From NCBI GenBank assembly GCA_002337455.1, contig DDGC01000014.1, positions 264,662 to 328,661 of the forward strand: a stretch of 64,000 nt of DNA, read 5' to 3'. Position numbers and translations under genes: made by a program. Each line of letters begins with the position of its first letter. Within the stretch, counting starts at the first letter, position 1. Below are positions 57,389-64,000 of the stretch, one piece after another. The notes under the pieces are model-generated. The model saw only the letters and a program-made list of their open reading frames with translations. It did not search any database and was not told the DNA's origin. Origin of the DNA: Rhizobiales bacterium UBA1912. GTDB lineage: Bacteria; Pseudomonadota; Alphaproteobacteria; Rhizobiales; Devosiaceae.

Positions 57389-59680
57389 CTAAGCGACTTT
57401 TTCGAAATCGAAGCTGCCGGCGGCCAGAAAGCGGCCGATTTCGGCAGCCGGGATTGGCGGTGAAAAGAGGAAGCCCTGAACTTCGTCGACACCGGGCTGC
57501 TCCAGAAGCAGGGCAAGCTGCCTATGCGTCTCCACGCCCTCGACGACCACCGACATACCCAACTCCGAACTCAGATTGGCCACCCCGGCGAGCAGACGGC
57601 GCGAGCGGCTGCTCACCTCCACGTCCTGCAGGAAGGAACGGTCAATCTTGACCTTGTCGAGCGGGAAGTGGTGCAGATAGCTCAGGCTGGCATAGCCCGT
57701 ACCGAAATCATCGAGCGAGACGCGCACGCCAAGGCCGCGCAGCTTCTCCAGCGTCGTTCGGATAGCCGATGTGTTTTCGAGCAGGAGCGATTCAGTGATC
57801 TCGACCTCCAGGCGATGGGCCGGCAGGCCTGAGCGATCAAGCGCCGCAAGCACTGAAGCAATGACGTTGCCACGCCGGAACTGCACAGGAGAGATGTTGA
57901 CTGCAACGTGTACGTCATCCGGCCAGGTCATGCACTGCCGGCAGGCCTCTTGCAGTATGAAATCGCCCAGCTCGATAATCAGGTTGGTTTCTTCGGCGAC
58001 GGGGATGAACTCGTCGGGTGATATCAATCCCCGCTTGGGATGCCGCCAGCGCGCCAGCGCTTCGCACACTGTGCTTTTGCCCGACCTCAGATTGACGATG
58101 GGCTGGAAGAACACCTCGAAATTTCCGTTGTCGAGGGCGTTGCGGATATCGATCTCCAGCGCCCGGCGCGCCTGCACCCTCGCATCCATTTCGGGCTCGA
58201 AGAAACGCCAGACACCGCGGCCGTCCGCCTTGGCGCTGTAGAGCGCCAGATCGGCGCACTTGAGCATTTGTTCAAAACTTGTGCCGTCGCGCGGCGCGAG
58301 GGCGATGCCGATGCTCGCGCCGATGACGAACTGATGGTCGTCGACGGTAAAGACTTCGCTCAGCGTCCGCACGATCCGCTGGGCGACAAGGCTCGCCTCG
58401 TCCGCCGGCCCCTTGAGCTCGCGGAGGACAACGAATTCATCGCCGCCGAGCCGCGCAATGATATCGGACGTTTTCATCACCTTGCGCAAACGGTCGGCCA
58501 CCTGGCACAGAAGCGCGTCACCGCAAGGATGACCCAGCGTGTCGTTGACCACCTTGAACTGATCGAGGTCGATAAAGAGCAGTGCACAGGGGCGACCCCG
58601 CGCGATCACGGTTTCAAACTGCTCCTGGAAATGAGACCGGTTGGGCAACCCGGTCAGCGCGTCATAGCGGGCCAGATGCTCGATCCGCGCTTCTGCCTTG
58701 CGCTTTTCGGTGATGTCTTCGATGAGCAGCACAAACCCCCCGGCCTTGATAGGCTGGAACGTCAGCTGCAATATCCTGTGCCCTGCAGCGTCGACGACGA
58801 GGGCCGCGCTGCCCGCTGCGACGGTCCACTTACGGAATGCAGAAAATACAGCATCGGTCGCCTGAAGGGGAACGCCGTTGGCCTCCAGTGCCGTTTCCAG
58901 CAGCGAACCGACCTCCTGCCCTTTCCAGGTAGCCCTTGCATCGAGATTGAGCAGGCTCGTGAAGCGGTCGTTGAAAACGACGAGCCTCTGGTCGCCGTCG
59001 AACATGCACAGGCCATGCGGCATGTTGTTGACCGCAGTATCGAAATGGGTGGCGAGGGCCCGAAGGTCGTGCGAGGCGACGACGGCGTCGAACAGCGTGA
59101 ATCTCAGCCGCGTTGCGATGGTCCTGACGCTCAAAAAGAACGGGACGAGCACCATTGCAAGAAACACATAGGCCGTCTCGAGGTGGAGCAGGAGCCCCAT
59201 GATCATCGGGATGGCGGCACATGCCGTAGTGAAGGTAACGAGCTGGTCCGAGGAATAATTGCGGCCGGTAATTCCGATCATGTAGGCCAGGCAGACGGCA
59301 AAACTCACCAGGTGGACGGCCGGATCCGAAGACAGCGCAAATGCAAGAAAGCACCAGAGGCTCAGCAGCACCGCAAAGGTGGACGACCCCACGATATAGC
59401 GCCTCTCCCAGCTGCGGGCCTGCGCTACCGTTTGCGAGGTTGTTACGCTGCGCTCATAGGCATTCATGTCCATCCAGCGCAGGACGCCGGTCAGTGCCAG
59501 CGGAAAAGCACACATGGCAAGCCAGACAATCCCGCTTATCCAGCCCGTCACCAGGGAGGCCGCGATTGCACTCGCGGTACCTGAAAAGAGCGAACGCCTG
59601 TCCCTATAAAGTGCGCTCACCGAGGAAATGTAGACCTCGGCGGGCAGGTTGGGCGCGTTTTCGGGAGAGCCTATACCCAT
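57389..59680 (-). CDS. Membrane GGDEF-EAL protein with PAS domain
   Basis: This 763-residue cyclic-di-GMP enzyme has an N-terminal membrane sensor region of several helices (about residues 35-190), a PAS domain (ALATHFDTAVNNMPHGLCMFDG), a GGDEF domain with intact RLGGDEF, and an EAL domain with intact EALARW and the loop DDFGTGYASLSYL. Both cyclase and phosphodiesterase activities are possible; the EAL motif set (EAL, NIS, DDFGTG) looks complete. I prefer the ATG at 59680, since the upstream TTG start reads a short extension. It is divergent from the FeeM-like gene, with CtrA-type boxes between. Confidence 0.93.
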   Translation of the reverse strand: MGIGSPENAPNLPAEVYISSVSALYRDRRSLFSGTASAIAASLVTGWISGIVWLAMCAFPLALTGVLRWMDMNAYERSVTTSQTVAQARSWERRYIVGSSTFAVLLSLWCFLAFALSSDPAVHLVSFAVCLAYMIGITGRNYSSDQLVTFTTACAAIPMIMGLLLHLETAYVFLAMVLVPFFLSVRTIATRLRFTLFDAVVASHDLRALATHFDTAVNNMPHGLCMFDGDQRLVVFNDRFTSLLNLDARATWKGQEVGSLLETALEANGVPLQATDAVFSAFRKWTVAAGSAALVVDAAGHRILQLTFQPIKAGGFVLLIEDITEKRKAEARIEHLARYDALTGLPNRSHFQEQFETVIARGRPCALLFIDLDQFKVVNDTLGHPCGDALLCQVADRLRKVMKTSDIIARLGGDEFVVLRELKGPADEASLVAQRIVRTLSEVFTVDDHQFVIGASIGIALAPRDGTSFEQMLKCADLALYSAKADGRGVWRFFEPEMDARVQARRALEIDIRNALDNGNFEVFFQPIVNLRSGKSTVCEALARWRHPKRGLISPDEFIPVAEETNLIIELGDFILQEACRQCMTWPDDVHVAVNISPVQFRRGNVIASVLAALDRSGLPAHRLEVEITESLLLENTSAIRTTLEKLRGLGVRVSLDDFGTGYASLSYLHHFPLDKVKIDRSFLQDVEVSSRSRRLLAGVANLSSELGMSVVVEGVETHRQLALLLEQPGVDEVQGFLFSPPIPAAEIGRFLAAGSFDFEKVA

Positions 59681-59906
59681 GGTTAATTCGCCATACCCCT
59701 GCAGGACCAATACGATATAAATTGAAAATTTTTAAAATTTGCTCACCCCATCGGGGCAATTTTAACTATTTACCATACCACCGCCAGTGTTGTGGAAAGT
59801 TTTGCGCCACACGGAGGCGCGCAATTTACCGCCGATTTTCTTAAAATCTAGGGAACGTTTCCAAAAAACAGGATTCGTGCTTCCTGTTTTCTCATATAGT
59901 ATTTGG

Positions 59907-59921
59907 TTAACGTTGCGTTAA
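59907..59921. promoter_or_regulatory. CtrA-type box
   Basis: TTAA (59907-59910), seven bases and TTAA (59918-59921) match the CtrA full-site consensus TTAA-N7-TTAA. The site is also a perfect TTAACG-TTG-CGTTAA palindrome. It lies in the AT-rich region between the GGDEF/EAL and FeeM-like genes. Confidence 0.55.
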
Positions 59922-60011
59922 TTCAAAGAACAACTTAGCGTCATCGTAACAAAAAGAGCCATCAAGGCAATCAACTGACCCCGCCGGACGAACACTGACA
60001 ATTGACCTTGG

Positions 60012-60026
60012 TTAAAAGTTGGTTAA
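60012..60026. promoter_or_regulatory. CtrA-type box close to FeeM-like gene
   Basis: TTAA (60012-60015), seven bases and TTAA (60023-60026) match the same consensus, arranged in a tandem TTGGTTAAA repeat. The position, 33-47 bases before the ATG at 60059, suits direct promoter control. The rest of the 378-base intergenic region shows no further feature I can support. Confidence 0.6.
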
Positions 60027-60058
60027 AGGTGATCTCTGTACGGTTTAGGGGATAGTTC

Positions 60059-60799
60059 ATGAGTTCCGTATCATCGGTCGGGGCACTTTCGTTCTCCCAA
60101 CGCTTGATCGATTTTCTTGACAGGATCGAATATCGGCGGCTCGAAGGATTCGGCGAGCGGGAGCACGCGTTCAGCTTGCGCTACGAAGCCTATGTTCGCG
60201 AAGGCATGATCCCGATCGGCTTTGAAAAGCGCCTGACGGACGACTATGACCACGCCGACAATGGCCATGTTTTCGGCGTCTATATGGACGGCGAGATGGC
60301 CAGCACCATCCGGGTGCATTACGCGAGCCCGGAAAATCCCCATTCGCCCACAGTGGATGCGTTTCCCGAAACCTTGAGACCGGAAATTGACAAGGGGCAC
60401 ATCGTCGTCGATCCGACGCGCTTTGCGGTGCATCCTTCAGTGAGCGGCAAGCATCCCGAATTGCCCTATATCACCGCACGGCTGGGCTTTCTTGCTTCGG
60501 AATATTACGCTGCCAATCTGGGCCTGGCCTCGGTGCGGGTAGAGCATCAGGCTTTCTACCGGCGCCTTTTCGGCATGCGGCCCCTGTGCCCGCCCCGCCA
60601 GTACCATGGGCTGAAAAAGCAGTTGAGCCTTATGGGCATCGACTATTGCGCTGTGCGCGAGAGTGTCATCGCCCGCTACCCCTTCATGGGCGCCACAACT
60701 GCCGAACTGAACTTCCTCTTTGGTCCGAGCCGCTCGCCTCTCGAGACGGTGGCGACCGCGATGTTCACAGGGCGCGTGGAGCCGGCAAACCTGCATTAA
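60059..60799 (+). CDS. FeeM-like N-acyl amino acid synthase (GNAT/LuxI-related)
   Basis: This 246-residue protein begins with EYRRLEGFGEREHAFSLRYEAYVREG, the LuxI-like start of FeeM-type N-acyl amino acid synthases and related PEP-CTERM/acyl-HSL-type synthases. MDGEMASTIRVHY and VDPTRFAVHP are the acyl-carrier-protein-facing strand and catalytic loop of this GNAT branch. YYAANLGLASVRVEHQAFYRRLFGM ends the fold. It should join an acyl chain from acyl-ACP to an amino acid or amine. Two CtrA boxes upstream suggest cell-cycle control. Naming beyond the family is not possible. Confidence 0.83.
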   Translation: MSSVSSVGALSFSQRLIDFLDRIEYRRLEGFGEREHAFSLRYEAYVREGMIPIGFEKRLTDDYDHADNGHVFGVYMDGEMASTIRVHYASPENPHSPTVDAFPETLRPEIDKGHIVVDPTRFAVHPSVSGKHPELPYITARLGFLASEYYAANLGLASVRVEHQAFYRRLFGMRPLCPPRQYHGLKKQLSLMGIDYCAVRESVIARYPFMGATTAELNFLFGPSRSPLETVATAMFTGRVEPANLH

Positions 60800-60829
60800 G
60801 GTCGAGACTCAACGTTTCGTGCCGAAAGA

Positions 60830-61690
60830 TCAGCCGTGGCGCCGGCCAAGGTCGGATGCCTGATTGAGCACGGCAAACGCCGCGGCGTCGTCGATGAACC
60901 GGCCCAGCAGAACGTTGAACTGATCGGGAGCCTCAAGAAACGAGGCGTGTCCCACCGCCGGGATAACATGGCATTGCCCGTCCCAGAGATTGGCATAATC
61001 GAGCCCGGCGAGATAATCGAGGCGAGCGAACGGCTCCCGCTCTCCATTGACCACGGCAAGAGGGACCGGGCAGTGTTCGACGACTTTCCGTTGATCGACC
61101 CCCGACCCCATCATCAGGCCGTGTCCCATGATTTTTCGCATGCGCCAGTCGGTGCGCGCTATCGCTTCGCGCAAGCCATGCTGCGGCGCCTCGCCGAAGC
61201 AAAGGCGGGCCAGCCTGTCCATCTCCCGGCGCGTCAACCGGCCCTTTGTGGTCAGGGTCAGGTCAAATTGCGGCTGAAAGCCGCGCAGCATGCCGAAAAT
61301 CCCGCGCGATACCGGCGGTGTGCCCATAATCATCAGGCCCGCAATACGCGGGTCCCGCTCGAGCAATTCGATGCCGATATGACCGCCAAGCGACCACCCC
61401 ACGATGGCGAGATGGTCGATCGCCAAAGCATCGAGCACCTCGACGACCGTGTTGGCAAATCCGGGAATAGTGTAAGCTGTCTTGGGATCGGCGGCATCGT
61501 CGGACGCACCGTGGCCCGGCAGATCAAGCGCGATCAGGCGATGCCGGCTTGCAAGATGGCTTTCAAACTGCCGGACAAAAACATCGCTGGAGCTCGAATT
61601 GCCATGCAAAAACAGCACCGGAAACCCGTCGTTCCGGGTTTCAACCAGCGCGATACTCGCTTGCCTTGTTTGTATGCGCCTGTACAACAT
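60830..61690 (-). CDS. Alpha/beta hydrolase
   Basis: This 286-residue hydrolase has the oxyanion segment VLFLHGNSSSSDVF, the nucleophile elbow VGWSLGGHIGIEL, and the catalytic His in VIPAVGHASFLEAPDQFN. The acid residue is probably the Asp/Glu near VVNGEREPF. Gly-x-Ser-x-Gly reads GWSLG, so it is a serine hydrolase. The gene converges on the FeeM-like gene with a 30-base gap. It could hydrolyse an acylated small molecule, perhaps the FeeM product, but this is only suggested by position. Confidence 0.88.
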   Translation of the reverse strand: MLYRRIQTRQASIALVETRNDGFPVLFLHGNSSSSDVFVRQFESHLASRHRLIALDLPGHGASDDAADPKTAYTIPGFANTVVEVLDALAIDHLAIVGWSLGGHIGIELLERDPRIAGLMIMGTPPVSRGIFGMLRGFQPQFDLTLTTKGRLTRREMDRLARLCFGEAPQHGLREAIARTDWRMRKIMGHGLMMGSGVDQRKVVEHCPVPLAVVNGEREPFARLDYLAGLDYANLWDGQCHVIPAVGHASFLEAPDQFNVLLGRFIDDAAAFAVLNQASDLGRRHG

Positions 61691-61824
61691 CTCAGGTTCC
61701 GCTCAGGATACCAACCGATCCAGCTTATCCGAGCGCGCGTGTAAGCCGCGTTAACAAAGCAATAGAGAGCCTTTCTAGCGACGTTCCGAGTTTCCAGCCG
61801 GCAAATCATCTCCAGAGGACAGTC

Positions 61825-62658
61825 ATGAGCACCCCGCAGCCCCAAGCACAAGATCAGGCCTACATACTGGGCCATTCCGAACGCGAACTGGTGCGGCTGG
61901 AGCGCCAGGCGGCCCTGTTTGCCGACCTGACCCGTGATATCCTTGAGCGGGCGGGACTGGAAAGAGGCATGCGCGTGCTCGACGTTGGCTGCGGGGTTGG
62001 CGACGTTTCCCTGATCGCTGCCGACATTGTAGGCCCGGACGGCGCGGTTATAGGTCTCGATCCCTCACAGGCCGCACTCTCGGTGGCGCGCGCGCGGGCG
62101 CAGGCCAAGAGCCTCGATATCTCGTTCGTGCCCGGCACGCTGGAAGCCACCGATATCCCGGCCGACATCGACGCCGTGACCGGGCGGTTCCTCCTGCTCC
62201 ATATGGCAGATCCCGGCGCGGCCCTGGCCGGACTGGCAAAGCGGTTGAAACCCGGCACCCTCGTGAATTTCATCGAGTTCGATATTTCCACGTCCTACGC
62301 ACTCCCCGCCCTCCCCCTGCTGCACGAATGCATAGAACGGATCGGCGAAGTCTACCGCCGCTCGGGGCGAACCGCCGACATGGGCGCTTCCCTATATCCC
62401 GCGTACCGGGCCGCAGGCCTTGCCCCCGAAATGATCGGACTGACCCGGATCAGCAACGATCAGGACGTCGACGGGTTCGAGTTCATCGTCGAATCCACCC
62501 GGAGTCTGATGCCGGCAATGGAAGCGCTGGGAATTGCCGGTGCAGCAGAAATCGGAATCGAAACGTTGCATGAGCGTTTGATCGACGAAGCCCAAGCCAG
62601 TGATGACCCGTGCATTTTCTACCCGCGCCTGGTTGGCGCCTGGGCCCGCGTTTCTTAG
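61825..62658 (+). CDS. Class I SAM-dependent methyltransferase
   Basis: This 277-residue protein carries the SAM-binding motif I MRVLDVGCGVGDVSLIAA and post-I Asp in VIGLDPSQAALSVARA. Motif II/III segments follow: DAVTGRFLLLHMADPGAAL and KPGTLVNFIEFD. It is a UbiE/Coq5-like class I fold with an unknown acceptor. The ATG at 61825 follows AGAGGAC; a longer frame upstream overlaps the divergent hydrolase gene and is not family-like. It is divergent from the hydrolase and upstream of a tRNA on the other strand. Confidence 0.9.
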   Translation: MSTPQPQAQDQAYILGHSERELVRLERQAALFADLTRDILERAGLERGMRVLDVGCGVGDVSLIAADIVGPDGAVIGLDPSQAALSVARARAQAKSLDISFVPGTLEATDIPADIDAVTGRFLLLHMADPGAALAGLAKRLKPGTLVNFIEFDISTSYALPALPLLHECIERIGEVYRRSGRTADMGASLYPAYRAAGLAPEMIGLTRISNDQDVDGFEFIVESTRSLMPAMEALGIAGAAEIGIETLHERLIDEAQASDDPCIFYPRLVGAWARVS

Positions 62659-62719
62659 CGAAACGCTTTGCTGGATGAAAAATGGTGGAGGTGAGCGGAG
62701 AAACCGCGAACCGGAACAA

Positions 62720-62749
62720 GGCCGCGACCGCGGCCCGGGCTTTCGCCCG
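62720..62749 (+). terminator. Two short GC hairpins after the methyltransferase gene
   Basis: GGCCGC-GACC-GCGGCC (62720-62735) and CGGGC-TTTC-GCCCG (62736-62749) are adjacent short stems about 62 bases past the stop. There is no T-run, so this is at best a weak terminator. On the other strand they may end the tRNA transcript, which terminates at 62796. Confidence 0.4.
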
Positions 62750-62795
62750 CCCCCGCGGAAGGTTGAACGACGTGAAACTGCCGCGAGCGAAAAAA

Positions 62796-62872
62796 TGGTG
62801 GGCCCGGAGGGACTCGAACCCCCAACCAGACCGTTATGAGCGGTCGGCTCTAACCAGTTGAGCTACAGGCCC
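62796..62872 (-). tRNA. tRNA-Ile2 (anticodon CAU)
   Basis: The 77-nt cloverleaf on the minus strand starts GGGCCTG and ends CGGGCCC-A-CCA, with CCA encoded. Its D arm is GCTC...GAGC, its anticodon stem GACCG/CGGTC has loop CTCATAA (anticodon CAT), and its T loop is TTCGAGT. CAU with this loop and body resembles the alphaproteobacterial minor isoleucine tRNA whose C34 is changed to lysidine by TilS. Automatic tools may call it tRNA-Met; it lacks initiator features because position 1 pairs (G1-C72). Confidence 0.88.
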
Positions 62873-62892
62873 CGCGCCGGAGACGCTTGATT

Positions 62893-62922
62893 TTACTACA
62901 GTTTGGTCTGGAACGGGGTCAA
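62893..62922 (-). promoter_or_regulatory. Likely tRNA promoter
   Basis: On the minus strand TTGACC (62922-62917), an 18-base spacer and TAGTAA (62898-62893) form a plausible housekeeping promoter, whose -10 box ends 20 bases before the tRNA 5' end. Confidence 0.35.
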
Positions 62923-63012
62923 GTGCGTTTCTGTCCCCCTAACCGGTTTTGTTCATGGGCGACACCACATGGACAAAGATCTTGCTTTGCTCTTATACGA
63001 AGCAAAGTATCG

Positions 63013-64000
63013 CTACGCCTTGTCCTGAGCCGCCTGTCGCAGCTTGGTGAGAGTGGTTCGAGGGGTGATCGCCTCAGGATCGAGCGTGAGTTCGATCACC
63101 GCCGCCTTGCCCGATGCCAGCGCGCGCTGCATTGCGGGGGCAAACTCAGCGGTCGTGCTCACGGTCTCGCCATGCGCGCCGAAGGCTTTTGCGTAAGCCG
63201 CGAAGTCGGGATTGACCAGATCGGTGGCCGAGACACGACCGGGGTAATGGTTCTCCTGGTGCATGCGGATCGTGCCCAGAATACCATTGTTGAAGACAAT
63301 GGTGACCGGTTTGGCACCGGCCGCCATGGCCGTCGCAAGGTCCTGCGCGCTCATCAGGAAATCGCCGTCGCCGGCAAAGCAGACGACCGGCGTTTCGGGC
63401 TCGACAATCGCGGCGGCAATGGCCGCGGGGAAGCCATAGCCCATGGACCCCGAAGTGGGGGCCAACTCGGTTGCAAAGCGGCGATAGCGATGGAAGCGGT
63501 GCAGCCAGACGGAAAAGTTGCCCGCGCCGTTGGTATAGATCGTCTCGTCCGGCATATTGGCCTCAAGCCACTCCATCACCGCGCCCAACTGGATGTCGCC
63601 GGGATTGGGCGGACAAACCTGCCATTCGGCATATGCAGCGTGGGTTGCCTCGCCCGATCCGGCCCAGACCGGGTTGTCGACGGGCTGTAGCGCCGCCAGC
63701 GACTTGGCAAATTCGCGCGGGGTGGCGTTGATGGCCAGCGCAGGATGATAGACCCGGCCCAGCTCTTCGGGATCGGGGTGAATATGGACCAATGCCTGTT
63801 TGGGCACGGGGATGTCGAAAAGCGTGTAGCCGCCCGTCGTCATCTCGGTCAGCCGAGCACCGACCACAATCAGCAGGTCCGAACTCTTGATGGCTTCGAG
63901 CAGTTCGGGGTTTGGCCCGATCCCCAGATCACCCGCATAGAGCGGATGGCCGTTGTCGAACCTGTCGGCGCGACGGAAGCTTGTGGCGACCGGCAGCTGG
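63013..64000 (-). CDS. Acetolactate-synthase-like ThDP enzyme (5' part beyond window)
   Basis: This is the C-terminal 329 residues or so of a thiamine diphosphate enzyme; the frame stays open to the window edge at 64000, so the start lies outside. The central nucleotide-fold domain (LLIVVGARLTEMTTGGY, LVHIHPDPEELGRV) precedes the ThDP domain with the pyrophosphate motif GDGDFLMSAQDLATAMAAGAKPVTIVFNN and GSMGYGFPAAIAA. The fold matches acetolactate synthase/oxalyl-CoA decarboxylase-type proteins. No ilvN-like small subunit is next to it, so it may be a stand-alone 2-oxoacid enzyme, not the biosynthetic IlvB. Confidence 0.85.
   Translation of the reverse strand, partial: QLPVATSFRRADRFDNGHPLYAGDLGIGPNPELLEAIKSSDLLIVVGARLTEMTTGGYTLFDIPVPKQALVHIHPDPEELGRVYHPALAINATPREFAKSLAALQPVDNPVWAGSGEATHAAYAEWQVCPPNPGDIQLGAVMEWLEANMPDETIYTNGAGNFSVWLHRFHRYRRFATELAPTSGSMGYGFPAAIAAAIVEPETPVVCFAGDGDFLMSAQDLATAMAAGAKPVTIVFNNGILGTIRMHQENHYPGRVSATDLVNPDFAAYAKAFGAHGETVSTTAEFAPAMQRALASGKAAVIELTLDPEAITPRTTLTKLRQAAQDKA

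Noticed and set aside
62600..62839. Plus-strand frame running into the tRNA
   Set aside because: It overlaps the methyltransferase end and the tRNA on the other strand, and its Arg/Pro-rich content reflects the GC hairpins at 62720-62749.

Overview
The window is GC-rich, densely coded chromosomal DNA from an alphaproteobacterium, most likely of the order Hyphomicrobiales and possibly near Devosia/Pelagibacterium. The order is inferred from a complete PhyR-NepR-EcfG general stress response locus, EcfG-type promoters (GGAAC-N16/17-CGTT), CtrA-type boxes (TTAA-N7-TTAA), HWE-type kinase features and an alphaproteobacterial tRNA with anticodon CAU. The genus is only a guess. I see no phage, insertion sequence, CRISPR array or rRNA.

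Layout. 0-13.4 kb is a mixed housekeeping/accessory stretch: a TolB-like propeller protein, an FdhF/YdeP molybdopterin oxidoreductase, GNAT, a pair of half-size YdcZ-type transporters, a GST, a small membrane protein/XRE regulator/MDR oxidoreductase operon, an NMT1/THI5-type ABC importer, a chemoreceptor and an Lrp-type regulator divergent from alanine dehydrogenase. 14.7-25.9 kb is a complete glycogen operon on the minus strand (glgP-glgB-glgC-glgA-pgm-glgX), with four-base start/stop overlaps at two junctions.

26-32.4 kb is the general stress response island. It holds an HWE histidine kinase, a 55-residue DUF1328 protein, phyR, nepR, ecfG, a DUF883/holin-like pair and a PRC-barrel secreted protein. 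I find seven EcfG-type promoters in 6 kb. One has no gene behind it but sits about 55 bases before a strong rho-independent terminator. The predicted RNA of about 80 nt has a C-rich loop, which suggests an unannotated stress sRNA resembling Caulobacter GsrN. Another drives an unrecognised 71-residue membrane protein. A small gene with an apparent one-base deletion just after its start codon also lies here.

32.4-39.7 kb carries a BaiN-like flavoprotein, an L,D-transpeptidase, an ABC-F ATPase, an EEP-family phosphodiesterase, an MTA/SAH nucleosidase-like protein, a Kelch protein and an IclR regulator. The IclR gene is divergent from the most unusual part of the window: a co-directional run of 14 genes and about 17 kb (40.0-56.9 kb). 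It encodes cytochrome c, a PQQ alcohol dehydrogenase, a MoxJ-like binding protein, a degenerate site-2-protease-like membrane protein, an unknown membrane protein, a 1404-residue protein with two VWA-like modules, MoxR, DUF58, an ABC-2 exporter whose two genes are separated by a complete taurine-type importer, and a second binding protein. The MoxR/DUF58/VWA part parallels the mxaRSACKL maturation genes of methanol dehydrogenase, so I read this as one locus for alcohol oxidation, cofactor/metal maturation and transport.

56.9-64 kb holds a cupin, a GGDEF/EAL protein divergent from a FeeM-like N-acyl amino acid synthase with two CtrA boxes between them, an alpha/beta hydrolase, a methyltransferase, tRNA-Ile2(CAU) and the 3' part of an acetolactate-synthase-like gene that runs off the window.
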